From: Microbacterium arborescens
GTDB taxonomy: Bacteria; Actinomycetota; Actinomycetes; Actinomycetales; Microbacteriaceae
Length of the DNA stretch: 64,000 bases
Direction: 5' to 3'
Assembly (NCBI GenBank): GCA_003339645.1
Contig: QNUV01000041.1
Coordinates: 682,001 to 746,000, forward strand
Shown here: one piece after another, positions 28,930 through 36,558 of the stretch
How positions within the stretch are numbered: position 1 is the first letter of the stretch
Layout of the letters: every line of letters begins with the position of its first letter
Program-made: the position numbers and the translations under genes
The notes under the pieces: model-generated
Seen by the model: the letters and a program-made list of their open reading frames with translations, nothing else
Database searches by the model: none
Told to the model about the DNA's origin: nothing

Positions 28930-29142
28930 ATGAACGCGCAGACACGATCGACAGCACTGTGGGTGGCGTACGGCGCCGGCGGAGTGGCGGGGATGATCCG
29001 CCACCGCGGCGATGAGTACATCGTGACGATGGCGGGTGCGGATGCCGAGCTCGGCACCTACCCCACGATGGAGATCGCCAAGAACGCATTGCACGCCCAC
29101 ATGCCGCCGGGAGCGGACTGGCCTACGTTCCGGGAGCACTGA
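28930..29142 (+). CDS. small conserved-type protein, unknown function
   Basis: Protein of 70 residues with alternating strands (ALWVAYGAGGVAGMIRHRGD, EYIVTMAG) and a C-terminal helix (TYPTMEIAKNALHAHMPPG), a compact beta-beta-alpha layout. No known catalytic motif, signal or membrane helix. ATG at 28927 is in frame, but 28930 is better spaced from the GGAAGGGG ribosome site. Its 3' end overlaps the convergent YczE-like gene by 20 nt. Not recognised beyond small Microbacterium-type orphan proteins. Confidence 0.6.
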   Translation: MNAQTRSTALWVAYGAGGVAGMIRHRGDEYIVTMAGADAELGTYPTMEIAKNALHAHMPPGADWPTFREH

Positions 29143-29776
29143 GCCGGGCCGCCGCCGTCGCGTCGCTGGCGCGAGGGGCGGGTGCCGGACGCATCCGGGC
29201 ACCTGCGCCTCGGTCGAACAGCGGCAGGCTCACATGCACGATCGGCCCGATGAGCACGGCGAACAGCACCGTGCCGAGACCGATCGTTCCTCCGAGCAGC
29301 CAGCCGGTCACGAGCACGGTCGCCTCGACAATCAGCCGGCCGGCCCAGATCGGCCAGCCCCAGCGTCGGTGGATGCCGGTCATGAGTCCGTCGCGGGGGC
29401 CCGGACCCAGGCGAGCCCCGATGTAGATCCCCGATGCGACGCCGACCAGGATGGTGCCGGCGATGAACATGACCAGCTGTGCCGGCCACGCATCGGGTGT
29501 GCTGATGAGCGGGAGGGCGAACTGCATGGCGGCGCCCACGACGAGGATGTTCGCGACGGTGCCGACACCCGGCTTCTGACGCAGCGGGATCCACATGAGC
29601 AGCACCAGGAAACCGGTGATGCTGACGACCCAGCCGATCCCGATGCCGGTGTTCTTGCTCACTCCCTCGGCGAAGACCGTCCACGGGTCCAGGCCGATGC
29701 CGGCATCCACCATGACGGCGCACCCGATGCCGAACAGGATGAGGCCGACGACGAGTTGCGAGAAGCGGAGGGTCAC
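29123..29776 (-). CDS. YczE/YitT-like integral membrane protein
   Basis: Membrane protein of 217 residues with about five helices (LVVGLILFGIGCAVMVDAGI, GIGWVVSITGFLVLLMWIPL, QLVMFIAGTILVGVASGIYI). Segments VDAGIGLDPWTVFAEGVS and ARLGPGPRDGLMTG are typical of the YczE/YyaS group, whose transported substrate is not established. The GTG at 29776 gives MTLRFSQL and a correct first helix. It is divergent from a MocR-type regulator, the same arrangement as yczE/yczR, so it is very likely the regulator's target. Confidence 0.82.
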   Translation of the reverse strand: MTLRFSQLVVGLILFGIGCAVMVDAGIGLDPWTVFAEGVSKNTGIGIGWVVSITGFLVLLMWIPLRQKPGVGTVANILVVGAAMQFALPLISTPDAWPAQLVMFIAGTILVGVASGIYIGARLGPGPRDGLMTGIHRRWGWPIWAGRLIVEATVLVTGWLLGGTIGLGTVLFAVLIGPIVHVSLPLFDRGAGARMRPAPAPRASDATAAARLSAPGT

Positions 29777-29795
29777 TCGTCCATTCCATCCTGAG

Positions 29796-29838
29796 ATTGG
29801 CCATAGCGAAAGAGGCCAATTCCCGTACTGTGGCCATA
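29796..29838. promoter_or_regulatory. MocR operator region between yczE-like and mocR genes
   Basis: ATTGGCC (29796-29802) and GGCCAAT (29814-29820) form a perfect inverted repeat. TGGCCATA occurs twice in direct orientation, at 29798-29805 and 29831-29838, the second touching the mocR start. Mixed direct and inverted half-sites fit MocR-type binding. TACTGT (29826-29831), six bases from the mocR ATG, would be blocked by binding. Confidence 0.6.
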
Positions 29839-31247
29839 TGCACTCGCGAATCTCCGCCAGGTCATTGGAAGCGGCGCTCGGAGGATGGCGCACCCGCGAA
29901 CCGGCCTACGAAGCGCTCGCGGACGGCATCCGACTGCTGTGCCTCGACAACCGCATCGCTGCGCGCACGCTGCTGCCCGCCGAGCGCGCCCTGGCCCAGA
30001 CGCTCGGGCTGAGTCGCACGACGGTGGCGAGCGCTTACGCGAGCCTGCGCGCGAGCGGTCACATCGAAAGCCTGCGGGGGTCGGGCAGCGTGACCACAGC
30101 CCAGCCGTCGCGCGGTGGCGGGACGGTGTTCGCCGAACCCGGGTCGATCGACCTGCAGCAGGCGAGCCCGAGCGCCTGGCCCGGCCTGGCCGGTGTCATG
30201 GCGGAGACGGCGTCGGATGCCGCGCGGCTCGTGTCGCGGACCGGATACGACACGCTGGGGTCGGGTCGCCTGCGCGACACGATCGCCGAGCGCTACACCG
30301 TGCGCGGCATCCCGACGTCGCGCGAGGAGATCCTCGTCACAGCGGGCGCGCAGAGCGCCATCCACCTCATCGCGGAGGTGCTCGTGGCTCGTGGGGATCG
30401 GGTGCTGGTCGAAACTCCGACCTACCCGCATGCGGCCGAGGCCCTGCGGGCAGCGGGAGCGCGGTTGGTGGCCGTGCCCGTCACGACGGAGCGCGGCTGG
30501 GACCTCGATCGTCTGGACGAAGCTGCGCGACGGACGCGACCGGCGCTGGCATACCTGATGCCGACCCTGCAGAACCCGACGGGTCGCTCCATGACGACCG
30601 CGGAGCAGGATGCGCTGCGGGACGTGGCTCAGCGGGGCTGCACGCTCGTCGTCGACGAGACGACCGCCGAGCTGTCGTTTGGCGCGCAGGCGCCCGTGGC
30701 GCTGCGCGGTGACGATGTCGTTCGTATCGGTTCGCTGGGCAAGACCGTCTGGGGTGGCCTGCGCGTCGGGTGGGTCCGCGCTCGGCCCGAGGTGATCCGA
30801 CGGCTGCACGCGGCGCGGCCGGCCCGTGACCTCGGAACGCCGGAGTTCGAGCAGGAAGTCGCGGCGCGATTGATCCCACGGATGACGGAGATCCTGCCCC
30901 AGCGCGCGGAACTGCTGTCGCAGGGTTACCGTGCAGCACGAGCTGCCCTGCGTGACCGGCTGCCTGACTGGGACGTCCCCGAGGTGTCCGGCGGCGTCGC
31001 CCTGTGGGTGGGTCTACCGGCGCCGCTCAGCGGGCCGTTGGTTCTGGGAGCCCGCGCGGCGGGGGTCTATCTCAGCGCCGGCCAGCGTTTCGCCGTCGAC
31101 GGCGGACACGAGAACCGCTTGCGCGTACCGTTCACCGCGTCGCCCGCCGATCTCGAGCGTGCCGTCGAGGTCCTGGCCTCGGTCTGGGACCACGTGGCGA
31201 GCGGAGCTCGCACGGCGGGCCCGGAGCCGGTGGATGCCCTGGTGTGA
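29838..31247 (+). CDS. MocR-family PLP-binding transcription regulator (YczR-like)
   Basis: Regulator of 469 residues with an N-terminal GntR-type winged helix (LAQTLGLSRTTVASAYASLRA, then the wing ESLRGSGSV) fused to a fold-type I aminotransferase domain. The PLP lysine lies in VVRIGSLGKTVWGGLRVGWV and the Asp of the cofactor site in LVVDETTAEL. It probably controls the divergent YczE-like gene and itself through the repeats in the 61-bp gap. ATG at 29838 is six bases after TACTGT. Whether the effector is PLP or another amino compound is unknown. Confidence 0.9.
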   Translation: MHSRISARSLEAALGGWRTREPAYEALADGIRLLCLDNRIAARTLLPAERALAQTLGLSRTTVASAYASLRASGHIESLRGSGSVTTAQPSRGGGTVFAEPGSIDLQQASPSAWPGLAGVMAETASDAARLVSRTGYDTLGSGRLRDTIAERYTVRGIPTSREEILVTAGAQSAIHLIAEVLVARGDRVLVETPTYPHAAEALRAAGARLVAVPVTTERGWDLDRLDEAARRTRPALAYLMPTLQNPTGRSMTTAEQDALRDVAQRGCTLVVDETTAELSFGAQAPVALRGDDVVRIGSLGKTVWGGLRVGWVRARPEVIRRLHAARPARDLGTPEFEQEVAARLIPRMTEILPQRAELLSQGYRAARAALRDRLPDWDVPEVSGGVALWVGLPAPLSGPLVLGARAAGVYLSAGQRFAVDGGHENRLRVPFTASPADLERAVEVLASVWDHVASGARTAGPEPVDALV

Positions 31248-31276
31248 GCCCCGGTCATCAGGGGCGCCGGCGGCGG

Positions 31277-31537
31277 TCAGCGGGAAAGGCGAAGGGTGTC
31301 GGACGCCTCGCTCATTCGCCAGAACTCACCGATGGCTCGGAAAGCGCGAGACGGCGCGTGGAAGCGGAGGGCGCGGAACCGGTCTCCGGCAGGCGTCTGC
31401 ACGCGCTCGACGAGACCGTGCACGTGGCCGTCGGCCGCGACGACGCGCCAGCGATCGGCGCTGAGCGCGACGAGCCTGCTTCGCGGCTGCGCCCGGGCGG
31501 CCGGGGGCTGATCGATCTGCGCCTGCATCGACGACAT
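31277..31537 (-). CDS. small unknown protein, basic
   Basis: Protein of 86 residues containing RSRLVALSADRWRVVAADGH and FRALRFHAPSRAFRAIGEFW, which look like a short beta-rich domain followed by a helix. No signal, membrane helix or catalytic motif. Upstream ATGs are in frame, but AGGAGG at 31548-31543 with a 5-nt spacer identifies the ATG at 31537. It is convergent with the mocR gene, with 29 bp between stops. Not recognised. Confidence 0.6.
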   Translation of the reverse strand: MSSMQAQIDQPPAARAQPRSRLVALSADRWRVVAADGHVHGLVERVQTPAGDRFRALRFHAPSRAFRAIGEFWRMSEASDTLRLSR

Positions 31538-31653
31538 GACTTCCTCCTCGAGATCGAGGCTAAGAAGGGGGTCCGACATCTGCGGGAACACGCGGGCGGT
31601 GGCAGTGGTTGGCTAGGGTGAGACCTCGCGCAAGCGGGAGAACGGAGCTTTCC

Positions 31654-32181
31654 ATGACCACCACATTCATCCTCGCCGGCGGCTGCTTCTGGTGCCTCGA
31701 TGCGGCGTATCGCGCGCTCGATGGTGTGTCAGAGGTCGTGTCGGGATACATCGGCGGGCACGTTGCGAACCCGAGCTACGAGGCGGTCTGCACGGGAACG
31801 ACCGGTCATGCCGAGGCGGTGTCGGTGACGTTCGACCCCGACGTCATCCCGGCCGACGTCATCCTCGATGCCTTCTTCACGATGCACGACCCGCGCCAGC
31901 TCAACCGCCAGGGCGCGGACGTCGGCACACAGTACCGTTCGGCGATGTTCCCGCTCGATGACGCTCAGCTCGAGCTGTTCACCGCCGCGCGCGACCGGGC
32001 CGACGAGATGTGGGGCGGTGGTGTCGTGACGACCATGGAGCGCGCCGACACGTTCTACCCGGCCGAGGAGTACCACCAGGACTTCTTCGCGAAGAACCCG
32101 GGGCAGGGATACTGCCTCGCGGTCGCCGTTCCGAAGGTGAACAAGGTGCGCGCTCGGTTCGCGGAGTACGCCCGCAGCTGA
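31654..32181 (+). CDS. msrA: peptide-methionine (S)-S-oxide reductase MsrA
   Basis: Reduces methionine S-sulfoxide in proteins, a repair enzyme for oxidative damage. The 175-residue product starts with the catalytic motif AGGCFWCLDAAYR, followed by SGYIGGHVANPSYEAVCTGT, TGHAEAV and the conserved YHQDFFAKNPGQGYC segment. TAGGGT at 31614-31619 is a likely -10 giving a leader of about 28 nt with GGAG at 31644. A strong tetraloop hairpin follows the gene. Confidence 0.96.
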   Translation: MTTTFILAGGCFWCLDAAYRALDGVSEVVSGYIGGHVANPSYEAVCTGTTGHAEAVSVTFDPDVIPADVILDAFFTMHDPRQLNRQGADVGTQYRSAMFPLDDAQLELFTAARDRADEMWGGGVVTTMERADTFYPAEEYHQDFFAKNPGQGYCLAVAVPKVNKVRARFAEYARS

Positions 32182-32200
32182 CTCCTCCCCAGCGCCGCGC

Positions 32201-32236
32201 GTGGGCGGTTCTGCACGGATGTGCGGAACCGCCCAC
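32201..32236 (+). terminator. terminator hairpin after msrA
   Basis: GTGGGCGGTTCTGCAC (32201-32216) pairs with GTGCGGAACCGCCCAC (32221-32236), one U-G wobble in 16 bp, with a 4-nt GGAT loop. The sequence after the stem is GTCGTTTC, a weak T-rich tail. Confidence 0.7.
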
Positions 32237-32267
32237 GTCGTTTCAGGACCGGCGGTGAAGCTGGAAG

Positions 32268-32304
32268 CGCTTCGGCACTCGACGGGCACTCGGGTGCCGA
32301 AGCG
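32268..32304 (+). other. hairpin in the ssb leader
   Basis: CGCTTCGGCAC (32268-32278) and GTGCCGAAGCG (32294-32304) form an 11-bp perfect stem with a 15-nt loop, ending 30 nt before the ssb ATG. Its place after a complete terminator and just ahead of the ssb ribosome site suggests an mRNA structure of ssb rather than a second msrA terminator. Confidence 0.5.
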
Positions 32305-32334
32305 TCCCCTTCCGTGCCTTGCTGAGGAGCACTC

Positions 32335-32826
32335 ATGTCAGATCGCATCACCGTCATCGGCAACATCGCCACCGAGCCCGAGCAGCGCCGCACGGGGACC
32401 GGCATCCCGGTCACGAGCTTCCGCCTCGCGAGCAGCCAGCGCTATCGAGACGCGCAGTCCGGCGAGTGGGTCGACGGCACGACCAACTGGTACCGGATCA
32501 GCGTGTTCCGCGCGCTCGGCGAGAATGCGTTCGCATCCCTGCGCAAAGGGCAGCGCGTCATCGTCGACGGGCGGCTGCGGCTGAAGGAATGGGAGGCGGG
32601 CGAGAAACGGGGCATCGAGATCGAGATCGACGCCGACGCGATCGGTCCCGATCTCAAGTGGGGGACGGCGACGTTCCAGCGCAACCCGCGCGCGGATGCC
32701 GCCGGTGCCGAACCCGCGGTCGCGACGGCGAGCCTCCCGGCCGCGGTCGACCCCGTGACCGATGGGGGAGAGTGGGCTGTCGCGCCGGTAGCCGCCTCGG
32801 ACACCGCCGGGTCGACGCCGTTCTGA
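32335..32826 (+). CDS. ssb: single-stranded DNA-binding protein
   Basis: OB-fold protein of 163 residues that coats single-stranded DNA. The N-terminal domain has DRITVIGNIATEPEQRRT, TNWYRISVFRALGENAFASL and KGQRVIVDGRLRLKEWE. The C-terminal half is Ala/Pro-rich and ends in DTAGSTPF, lacking the fully acidic DDDIPF tip of replicative SSBs but keeping the terminal Pro-Phe. It stands alone rather than between rpsF and rpsR, so it is probably a second SSB paralogue. GAGGAGCACTC precedes the ATG. Confidence 0.88.
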   Translation: MSDRITVIGNIATEPEQRRTGTGIPVTSFRLASSQRYRDAQSGEWVDGTTNWYRISVFRALGENAFASLRKGQRVIVDGRLRLKEWEAGEKRGIEIEIDADAIGPDLKWGTATFQRNPRADAAGAEPAVATASLPAAVDPVTDGGEWAVAPVAASDTAGSTPF

Positions 32827-32852
32827 CGCGAGGGGCGACGGGCCCCGCCGTC

Positions 32853-32858
32853 TAGAAT
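32853..32858 (+). promoter_or_regulatory. -10 element of the lipoprotein gene (leaderless)
   Basis: TAGAAT is six bases before the ATG at 32865. Confidence 0.55.
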
Positions 32859-32864
32859 TCGGGC

Positions 32865-33356
32865 ATGCGCCTGCTCCGTTCTCCGTCGGCTCGCTCTGTC
32901 GTGGGAACGGTCGGCGCCGTCGTCGTCGCGGCGTCCCTCACCGGATGCTCGATGCTCTTCCCGGAGGAGCCCCCCGTCGCACCCGCCGCGCCCACGGCTG
33001 AGCCGACGGCGACGGCGGGGCCAGCGCCCCTGTCGCCCGAGAGCACGGCAGCCGACAATCTGCCCCTGTTCACCCAGGTGATGAATCAGGTCGCGGAGTC
33101 CTCCGACAGCGTCGCGGGCCGCGCCTACATCGACGCGCTGGTGGCGGTGGGCTTCGACAAGTCCGCGATGCAGGTGACGGCCGACCGCACCTCCGTCGAC
33201 GATCCCGTCGACAGCCTGCAGTTCTCGGTGCTCTGGGCGGGGGAGTGCCTCGTCGGGCAGGTCGGTCCCTCGACGCCCGCGCCCACCGCGATGGTCCTCC
33301 CCGAACTGCCGAGCGGCGGCTGCCTGATCGGGCAGACCCGCCCCATCGACTGGTGA
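32865..33356 (+). CDS. small lipoprotein of unknown function
   Basis: Secreted, lipid-anchored protein of 163 residues. The signal peptide ends in LTGC (25-28), then a Pro/Ala/Thr-rich linker leads to a compact domain of about 100 residues with FTQVMNQVAESSDSVAGRAY, a VDSLQFSVLWAGECLVGQVG segment and a C-terminal GGCLIGQTRPIDW. Two domain cysteines (ECLVG and GCLIG) may form a disulfide. The domain recurs in Microbacteriaceae but has no assigned function. Confidence 0.75.
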   Translation: MRLLRSPSARSVVGTVGAVVVAASLTGCSMLFPEEPPVAPAAPTAEPTATAGPAPLSPESTAADNLPLFTQVMNQVAESSDSVAGRAYIDALVAVGFDKSAMQVTADRTSVDDPVDSLQFSVLWAGECLVGQVGPSTPAPTAMVLPELPSGGCLIGQTRPIDW

Positions 33357-33397
33357 ATCGCGGCCTCCGAGCGGACGGACTCCTCGCCCTCCCGGAC

Positions 33398-33403
33398 TAG
33401 ACT
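33398..33403 (+). promoter_or_regulatory. -10 element of ettA
   Basis: TAGACT is nine bases before the ettA ATG, implying a leader of only two or three bases. Confidence 0.45.
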
Positions 33404-33412
33404 CGAGGCGTT

Positions 33413-35092
33413 ATGGCCGAATACATCTACTCCATGGTCCGCGCCCGCAAGGCCGTCGGCGAGAAGCTCATCCTCGACGACGTCACGATGGCATTCCTTC
33501 CCGGTGCCAAGATCGGAATGGTCGGCCCCAACGGCGCCGGTAAGTCGACGATCCTGAAGATCATGGCGGGCCTTGATCAGCCCTCCAACGGCGAGGCGAA
33601 GCTCACGCCGGGCTACTCGGTCGGCATCCTGATGCAGGAGCCGGAGCTCGACGACACCAAGACCGTGCTCGAGAACATCGAGGCCGGCGTCGCGATCAAG
33701 CCCAAGCTCGATCGCTTCAACGAGATCTCGGCGCTGATGGCCGATCCCGATGCGGACTTCGATTCGCTGCTGGCCGAGATGGGCACACTCCAGGAAGAGA
33801 TCGACGCCGCTGACGGGTGGGACCTCGACTCCCAGCTGCATCAGGCGATGGAAGCGCTGCGAACCCCGCCGGCGGATGCCTCCGTCGCCCCCCTCTCGGG
33901 CGGTGAGCGCCGGCGCGTCGCGCTCGCGCGGCTGCTGCTGCAGAAGCCCGACCTGCTGCTCCTCGACGAGCCCACGAACCACCTCGATGCCGAGAGCGTC
34001 CTGTGGCTCGAGCAGCACCTCCAGGCCTACAAGGGCGCCGTGATCGCCATCACCCACGATCGGTACTTCCTCGACAACGTGGCCGAGTGGATCGCCGAGG
34101 TCGACCGCGGTCGCCTCATCGGCTACGAGGGCAACTATTCGACGTACCTCCAGAAGAAGGCCGAGCGCCTCGACATCCAGGGCAAGAAGGACGCCAAGCT
34201 AGCGAAGCGTCTGAAGGACGAGCTGGAGTGGGTGCGCAGCTCGGCGAAGGGCCGCCAGACCAAGTCGAAGGCACGTCTCGCGCGCTACGAGGAGATGGCC
34301 GCCGAGGCCGAGCGCACGCGCAAGCTCGACTTCGAGGAGATCCAGATCCCGGCCGGTCCGCGCCTGGGCAGCGTCGTCATCGACGCGAAGAAGCTCCACA
34401 AGGCGTTCGGCGACCGCGTGCTGATCGACGGACTGAGCTTCAACCTCCCGCCCAACGGCATCGTCGGGGTCATCGGTCCGAACGGCGTGGGCAAGACCAC
34501 GCTCTTCAAGACGATCGTGGGTCTGGAGCCGCTCGACGGCGGAGAGCTGAAGATCGGCGAGACCGTCAAGATCAGCTACGTCGACCAGTCACGCGGCAAC
34601 ATCGACCCCGAGAAGACCCTGTGGGAGGTCGTCTCGGACGGTCTCGACATCATCACGGTGGGCAAGACCGAGATCCCCTCGCGTGCCTACGTGTCGAAGT
34701 TCGGGTTCAAGGGACCCGATCAGCAGAAGAAGGCCGGCGTGCTCTCGGGCGGTGAGCGCAACCGCCTGAACCTCGCGCTGACGCTCAAGGAGGGCGGCAA
34801 CCTCCTGCTCCTCGACGAGCCGACCAACGACCTCGACGTCGAGACCCTCAGCTCGCTGGAGAACGCATTGCTGGAGTTCCCCGGTTGCGCCGTCGTCATC
34901 ACCCACGACCGGTGGTTCCTCGACCGCATCGCGACGCACATCCTCGCGTACGAGGGCACCGAGGAGAACCCTGCGCAGTGGTATTGGTTCGAGGGCAACT
35001 TCGAGGCGTACGAGGCCAACAAGGTCGAGCGGCTCGGCGCGGATGCCGCGAACCCCGCCAAGTCGACGTACCGCAAGCTCACACGTGACTGA
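33413..35092 (+). CDS. ettA: energy-dependent translational throttle protein EttA (ABC-F)
   Basis: Soluble ABC-F ATPase that binds the ribosomal E site and gates entry into elongation according to ATP/ADP state. The 559-residue protein has two nucleotide-binding domains, with Walker A motifs GPNGAGKS (38-45) and GPNGVGKTT, signatures LSGGERRRVALARLL and LSGGERNRLNLALTL, and Walker B LLLLDEPTNHLD and LLLLDEPTNDLD. The arm and linker regions typical of EttA, including SAKGRQTKSKARLARYEEM, are present. The stop overlaps the next gene by 8 nt. Confidence 0.95.
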   Translation: MAEYIYSMVRARKAVGEKLILDDVTMAFLPGAKIGMVGPNGAGKSTILKIMAGLDQPSNGEAKLTPGYSVGILMQEPELDDTKTVLENIEAGVAIKPKLDRFNEISALMADPDADFDSLLAEMGTLQEEIDAADGWDLDSQLHQAMEALRTPPADASVAPLSGGERRRVALARLLLQKPDLLLLDEPTNHLDAESVLWLEQHLQAYKGAVIAITHDRYFLDNVAEWIAEVDRGRLIGYEGNYSTYLQKKAERLDIQGKKDAKLAKRLKDELEWVRSSAKGRQTKSKARLARYEEMAAEAERTRKLDFEEIQIPAGPRLGSVVIDAKKLHKAFGDRVLIDGLSFNLPPNGIVGVIGPNGVGKTTLFKTIVGLEPLDGGELKIGETVKISYVDQSRGNIDPEKTLWEVVSDGLDIITVGKTEIPSRAYVSKFGFKGPDQQKKAGVLSGGERNRLNLALTLKEGGNLLLLDEPTNDLDVETLSSLENALLEFPGCAVVITHDRWFLDRIATHILAYEGTEENPAQWYWFEGNFEAYEANKVERLGADAANPAKSTYRKLTRD

Positions 35093-35612
35093 GTTCACGT
35101 CGGAGACGGTGGCCTCGGTGGTGACGACCGCCGGGGCCACCCGCGTCCGGATCCCTATTCATCTTCGCTGGGGCGACCTCGACGCTCTCGGGCACGTCAA
35201 CAACACCTCGATGCTCAAGCTCCTGGAGGAAGCGCGCCTGCGCGCGTTCTGGAAGCCCGAGATCGGGCTGCCCGGGCCGTCAACGGCGATCCTCGACGCG
35301 CTGAGGCTGTCGGCCGAGACGATGACGCTGATCGCCCGGCAGGAGATCGAGTACCTCGCACCGGTCCCGTACGGTCAGCGTCCGCTGGACGTGCAGCTGT
35401 GGATCGGGCGTATCGGCGGCTCGAGCATCGACGTCTGCTACGAGGTCTATAGTCCTCGAGGCGACGACGTGCAGACGTGCTACGCCCGCTCGACGGCCGT
35501 CGTGGTGATGGTCTCGACGGAGACCGGCCGACCCGTGCGGCTCACGGACGACATGCGCCGGGCCTGGACTCCGATCGTCGGGGAGCCCATCGCCTACGCT
35601 CACCGACGCTGA
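35085..35612 (+). CDS. acyl-CoA thioesterase, 4HBT hotdog family
   Basis: Hotdog-fold thioesterase of 175 residues. The family signature IHLRWGDLDALGHVNNTSML holds the catalytic aspartate and the HVNN turn; IEYLAPVPYGQRPLDVQLWI follows. GTG at 35085, inside the end of ettA, gives MTEFTSETV. Translational coupling to ettA is likely although functional relation is not obvious. The last 13 bp overlap the convergent tesB-like gene, another thioesterase. Substrate chain length is unknown. Confidence 0.85.
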   Translation: MTEFTSETVASVVTTAGATRVRIPIHLRWGDLDALGHVNNTSMLKLLEEARLRAFWKPEIGLPGPSTAILDALRLSAETMTLIARQEIEYLAPVPYGQRPLDVQLWIGRIGGSSIDVCYEVYSPRGDDVQTCYARSTAVVVMVSTETGRPVRLTDDMRRAWTPIVGEPIAYAHRR

Positions 35613-36538
35613 TCGTCTTCCGCATCGCCAGGAGCGGGTACGCGCACCATGATCTCTTGCGCGACGCTCGCGATCAGGGTGCCCGCACGGTCGTAGATGC
35701 GTCCCCTCGAGAGGCCGCGGCCGGCCCGGGCGCTCGGCGACTCCTGGACGTAGAGGAGCCATTCGTCGACCCGCGCGAAACGGTGCCACCACATCGCGTG
35801 GTCGAGGCTGGCGACCTTGAGGCCCGGGGTGGCCCACGCCAGCCCGTGCGCCCGGAGCACCGGCTCCTGGATCGTCAGGTCGCTGAGGAACGCGAGCGCC
35901 GCCCGGTGCACCGCGGGATCGTCCGGCAGGGCGGACCGCGTGCGCGCCCACACCGCCTGGTTCGGTGTCCTGGCAGTGTCGGGCTCCAGGTAGATCGGCC
36001 TCGTGACGTGACGCAGCTCGATGGGACTGGCCGAGAAGATGCGCCGGCTCAGCGGATGCATCCCGCTCAGCTGTTCCTCCAGAGCGGGCAGGTCCTCGGG
36101 TTGCGGCATACCGTCGGGCATCGGCTCCGCGTGCTCGACGCCGGGATCCTCGTCCTCGAATGAGGCGATCATCGAGAAGATCGGCATCCCGTTCTGGAAC
36201 GCCTGGGTCCTCCGGGTCGAGAAGGATCGGCCGTCGTGGATCCGGTCGACGGAGAACGTGATGTTCCGTGACGAGTCGCCCGGACGGAGGAAATACCCGT
36301 GCATCGAGTGCGGTACCCGTTCAGCGGGCACGGTGCGCATCGCGGCCATCGTCGCCTGGGCGAGCACCTGTCCACCGAACACACGGCCCTGGGGCATCAC
36401 CTGCGACCTGCCGGTGAAGATGTCCTCCGTCGTCCGCGCCTCGCTCGACGAGAGATCGAGCACCCTGAGCATCGCAGCGACGGGATCCGTCTCTTCTGCG
36501 GGGCTGTCGGACCGGGGCTCTGAGCTGTGTGCGGGCAT
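35600..36538 (-). CDS. acyl-CoA thioesterase II (TesB family)
   Basis: Double-hotdog thioesterase of 312 residues that hydrolyses acyl-CoA esters. Visible are the N-terminal hotdog (GRVFGGQVLAQATMAAMRTV), HSMHGYFLRPGDSSRNITF, and the second hotdog with the catalytic aspartate in KVASLDHAMWWHRFARVDEW, ending in GTLIASVAQEIMVRV. ATG at 36538 is used; the open frame beyond it is not coding. On the minus strand TAGACT lies eight bases from the ATG and shares the TAGTCTA heptamer with the divergent gene. Confidence 0.9.
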   Translation of the reverse strand: MPAHSSEPRSDSPAEETDPVAAMLRVLDLSSSEARTTEDIFTGRSQVMPQGRVFGGQVLAQATMAAMRTVPAERVPHSMHGYFLRPGDSSRNITFSVDRIHDGRSFSTRRTQAFQNGMPIFSMIASFEDEDPGVEHAEPMPDGMPQPEDLPALEEQLSGMHPLSRRIFSASPIELRHVTRPIYLEPDTARTPNQAVWARTRSALPDDPAVHRAALAFLSDLTIQEPVLRAHGLAWATPGLKVASLDHAMWWHRFARVDEWLLYVQESPSARAGRGLSRGRIYDRAGTLIASVAQEIMVRVPAPGDAEDDQRR

Positions 36539-36545
36539 CGCTCGG

Positions 36546-36552
36546 TAGTCTA
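36546..36552. promoter_or_regulatory. shared bidirectional -10 element (tesB-like / unknown gene)
   Basis: TAGTCTA reads TAGTCT on the plus strand, seven bases from the ATG at 36559, and TAGACT on the minus strand, eight bases from the ATG at 36538. Only 20 bp separate the two start codons, so one nearly symmetric element must serve both directions. Confidence 0.55.
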
Positions 36553-36558
36553 GGACGG

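Noticed and set aside
31248-31265. GCCCC/GGGGC hairpin between mocR and the small minus-strand gene
   Set aside because: Only five base pairs with an 8-nt loop; too weak to call a terminator in this GC background.
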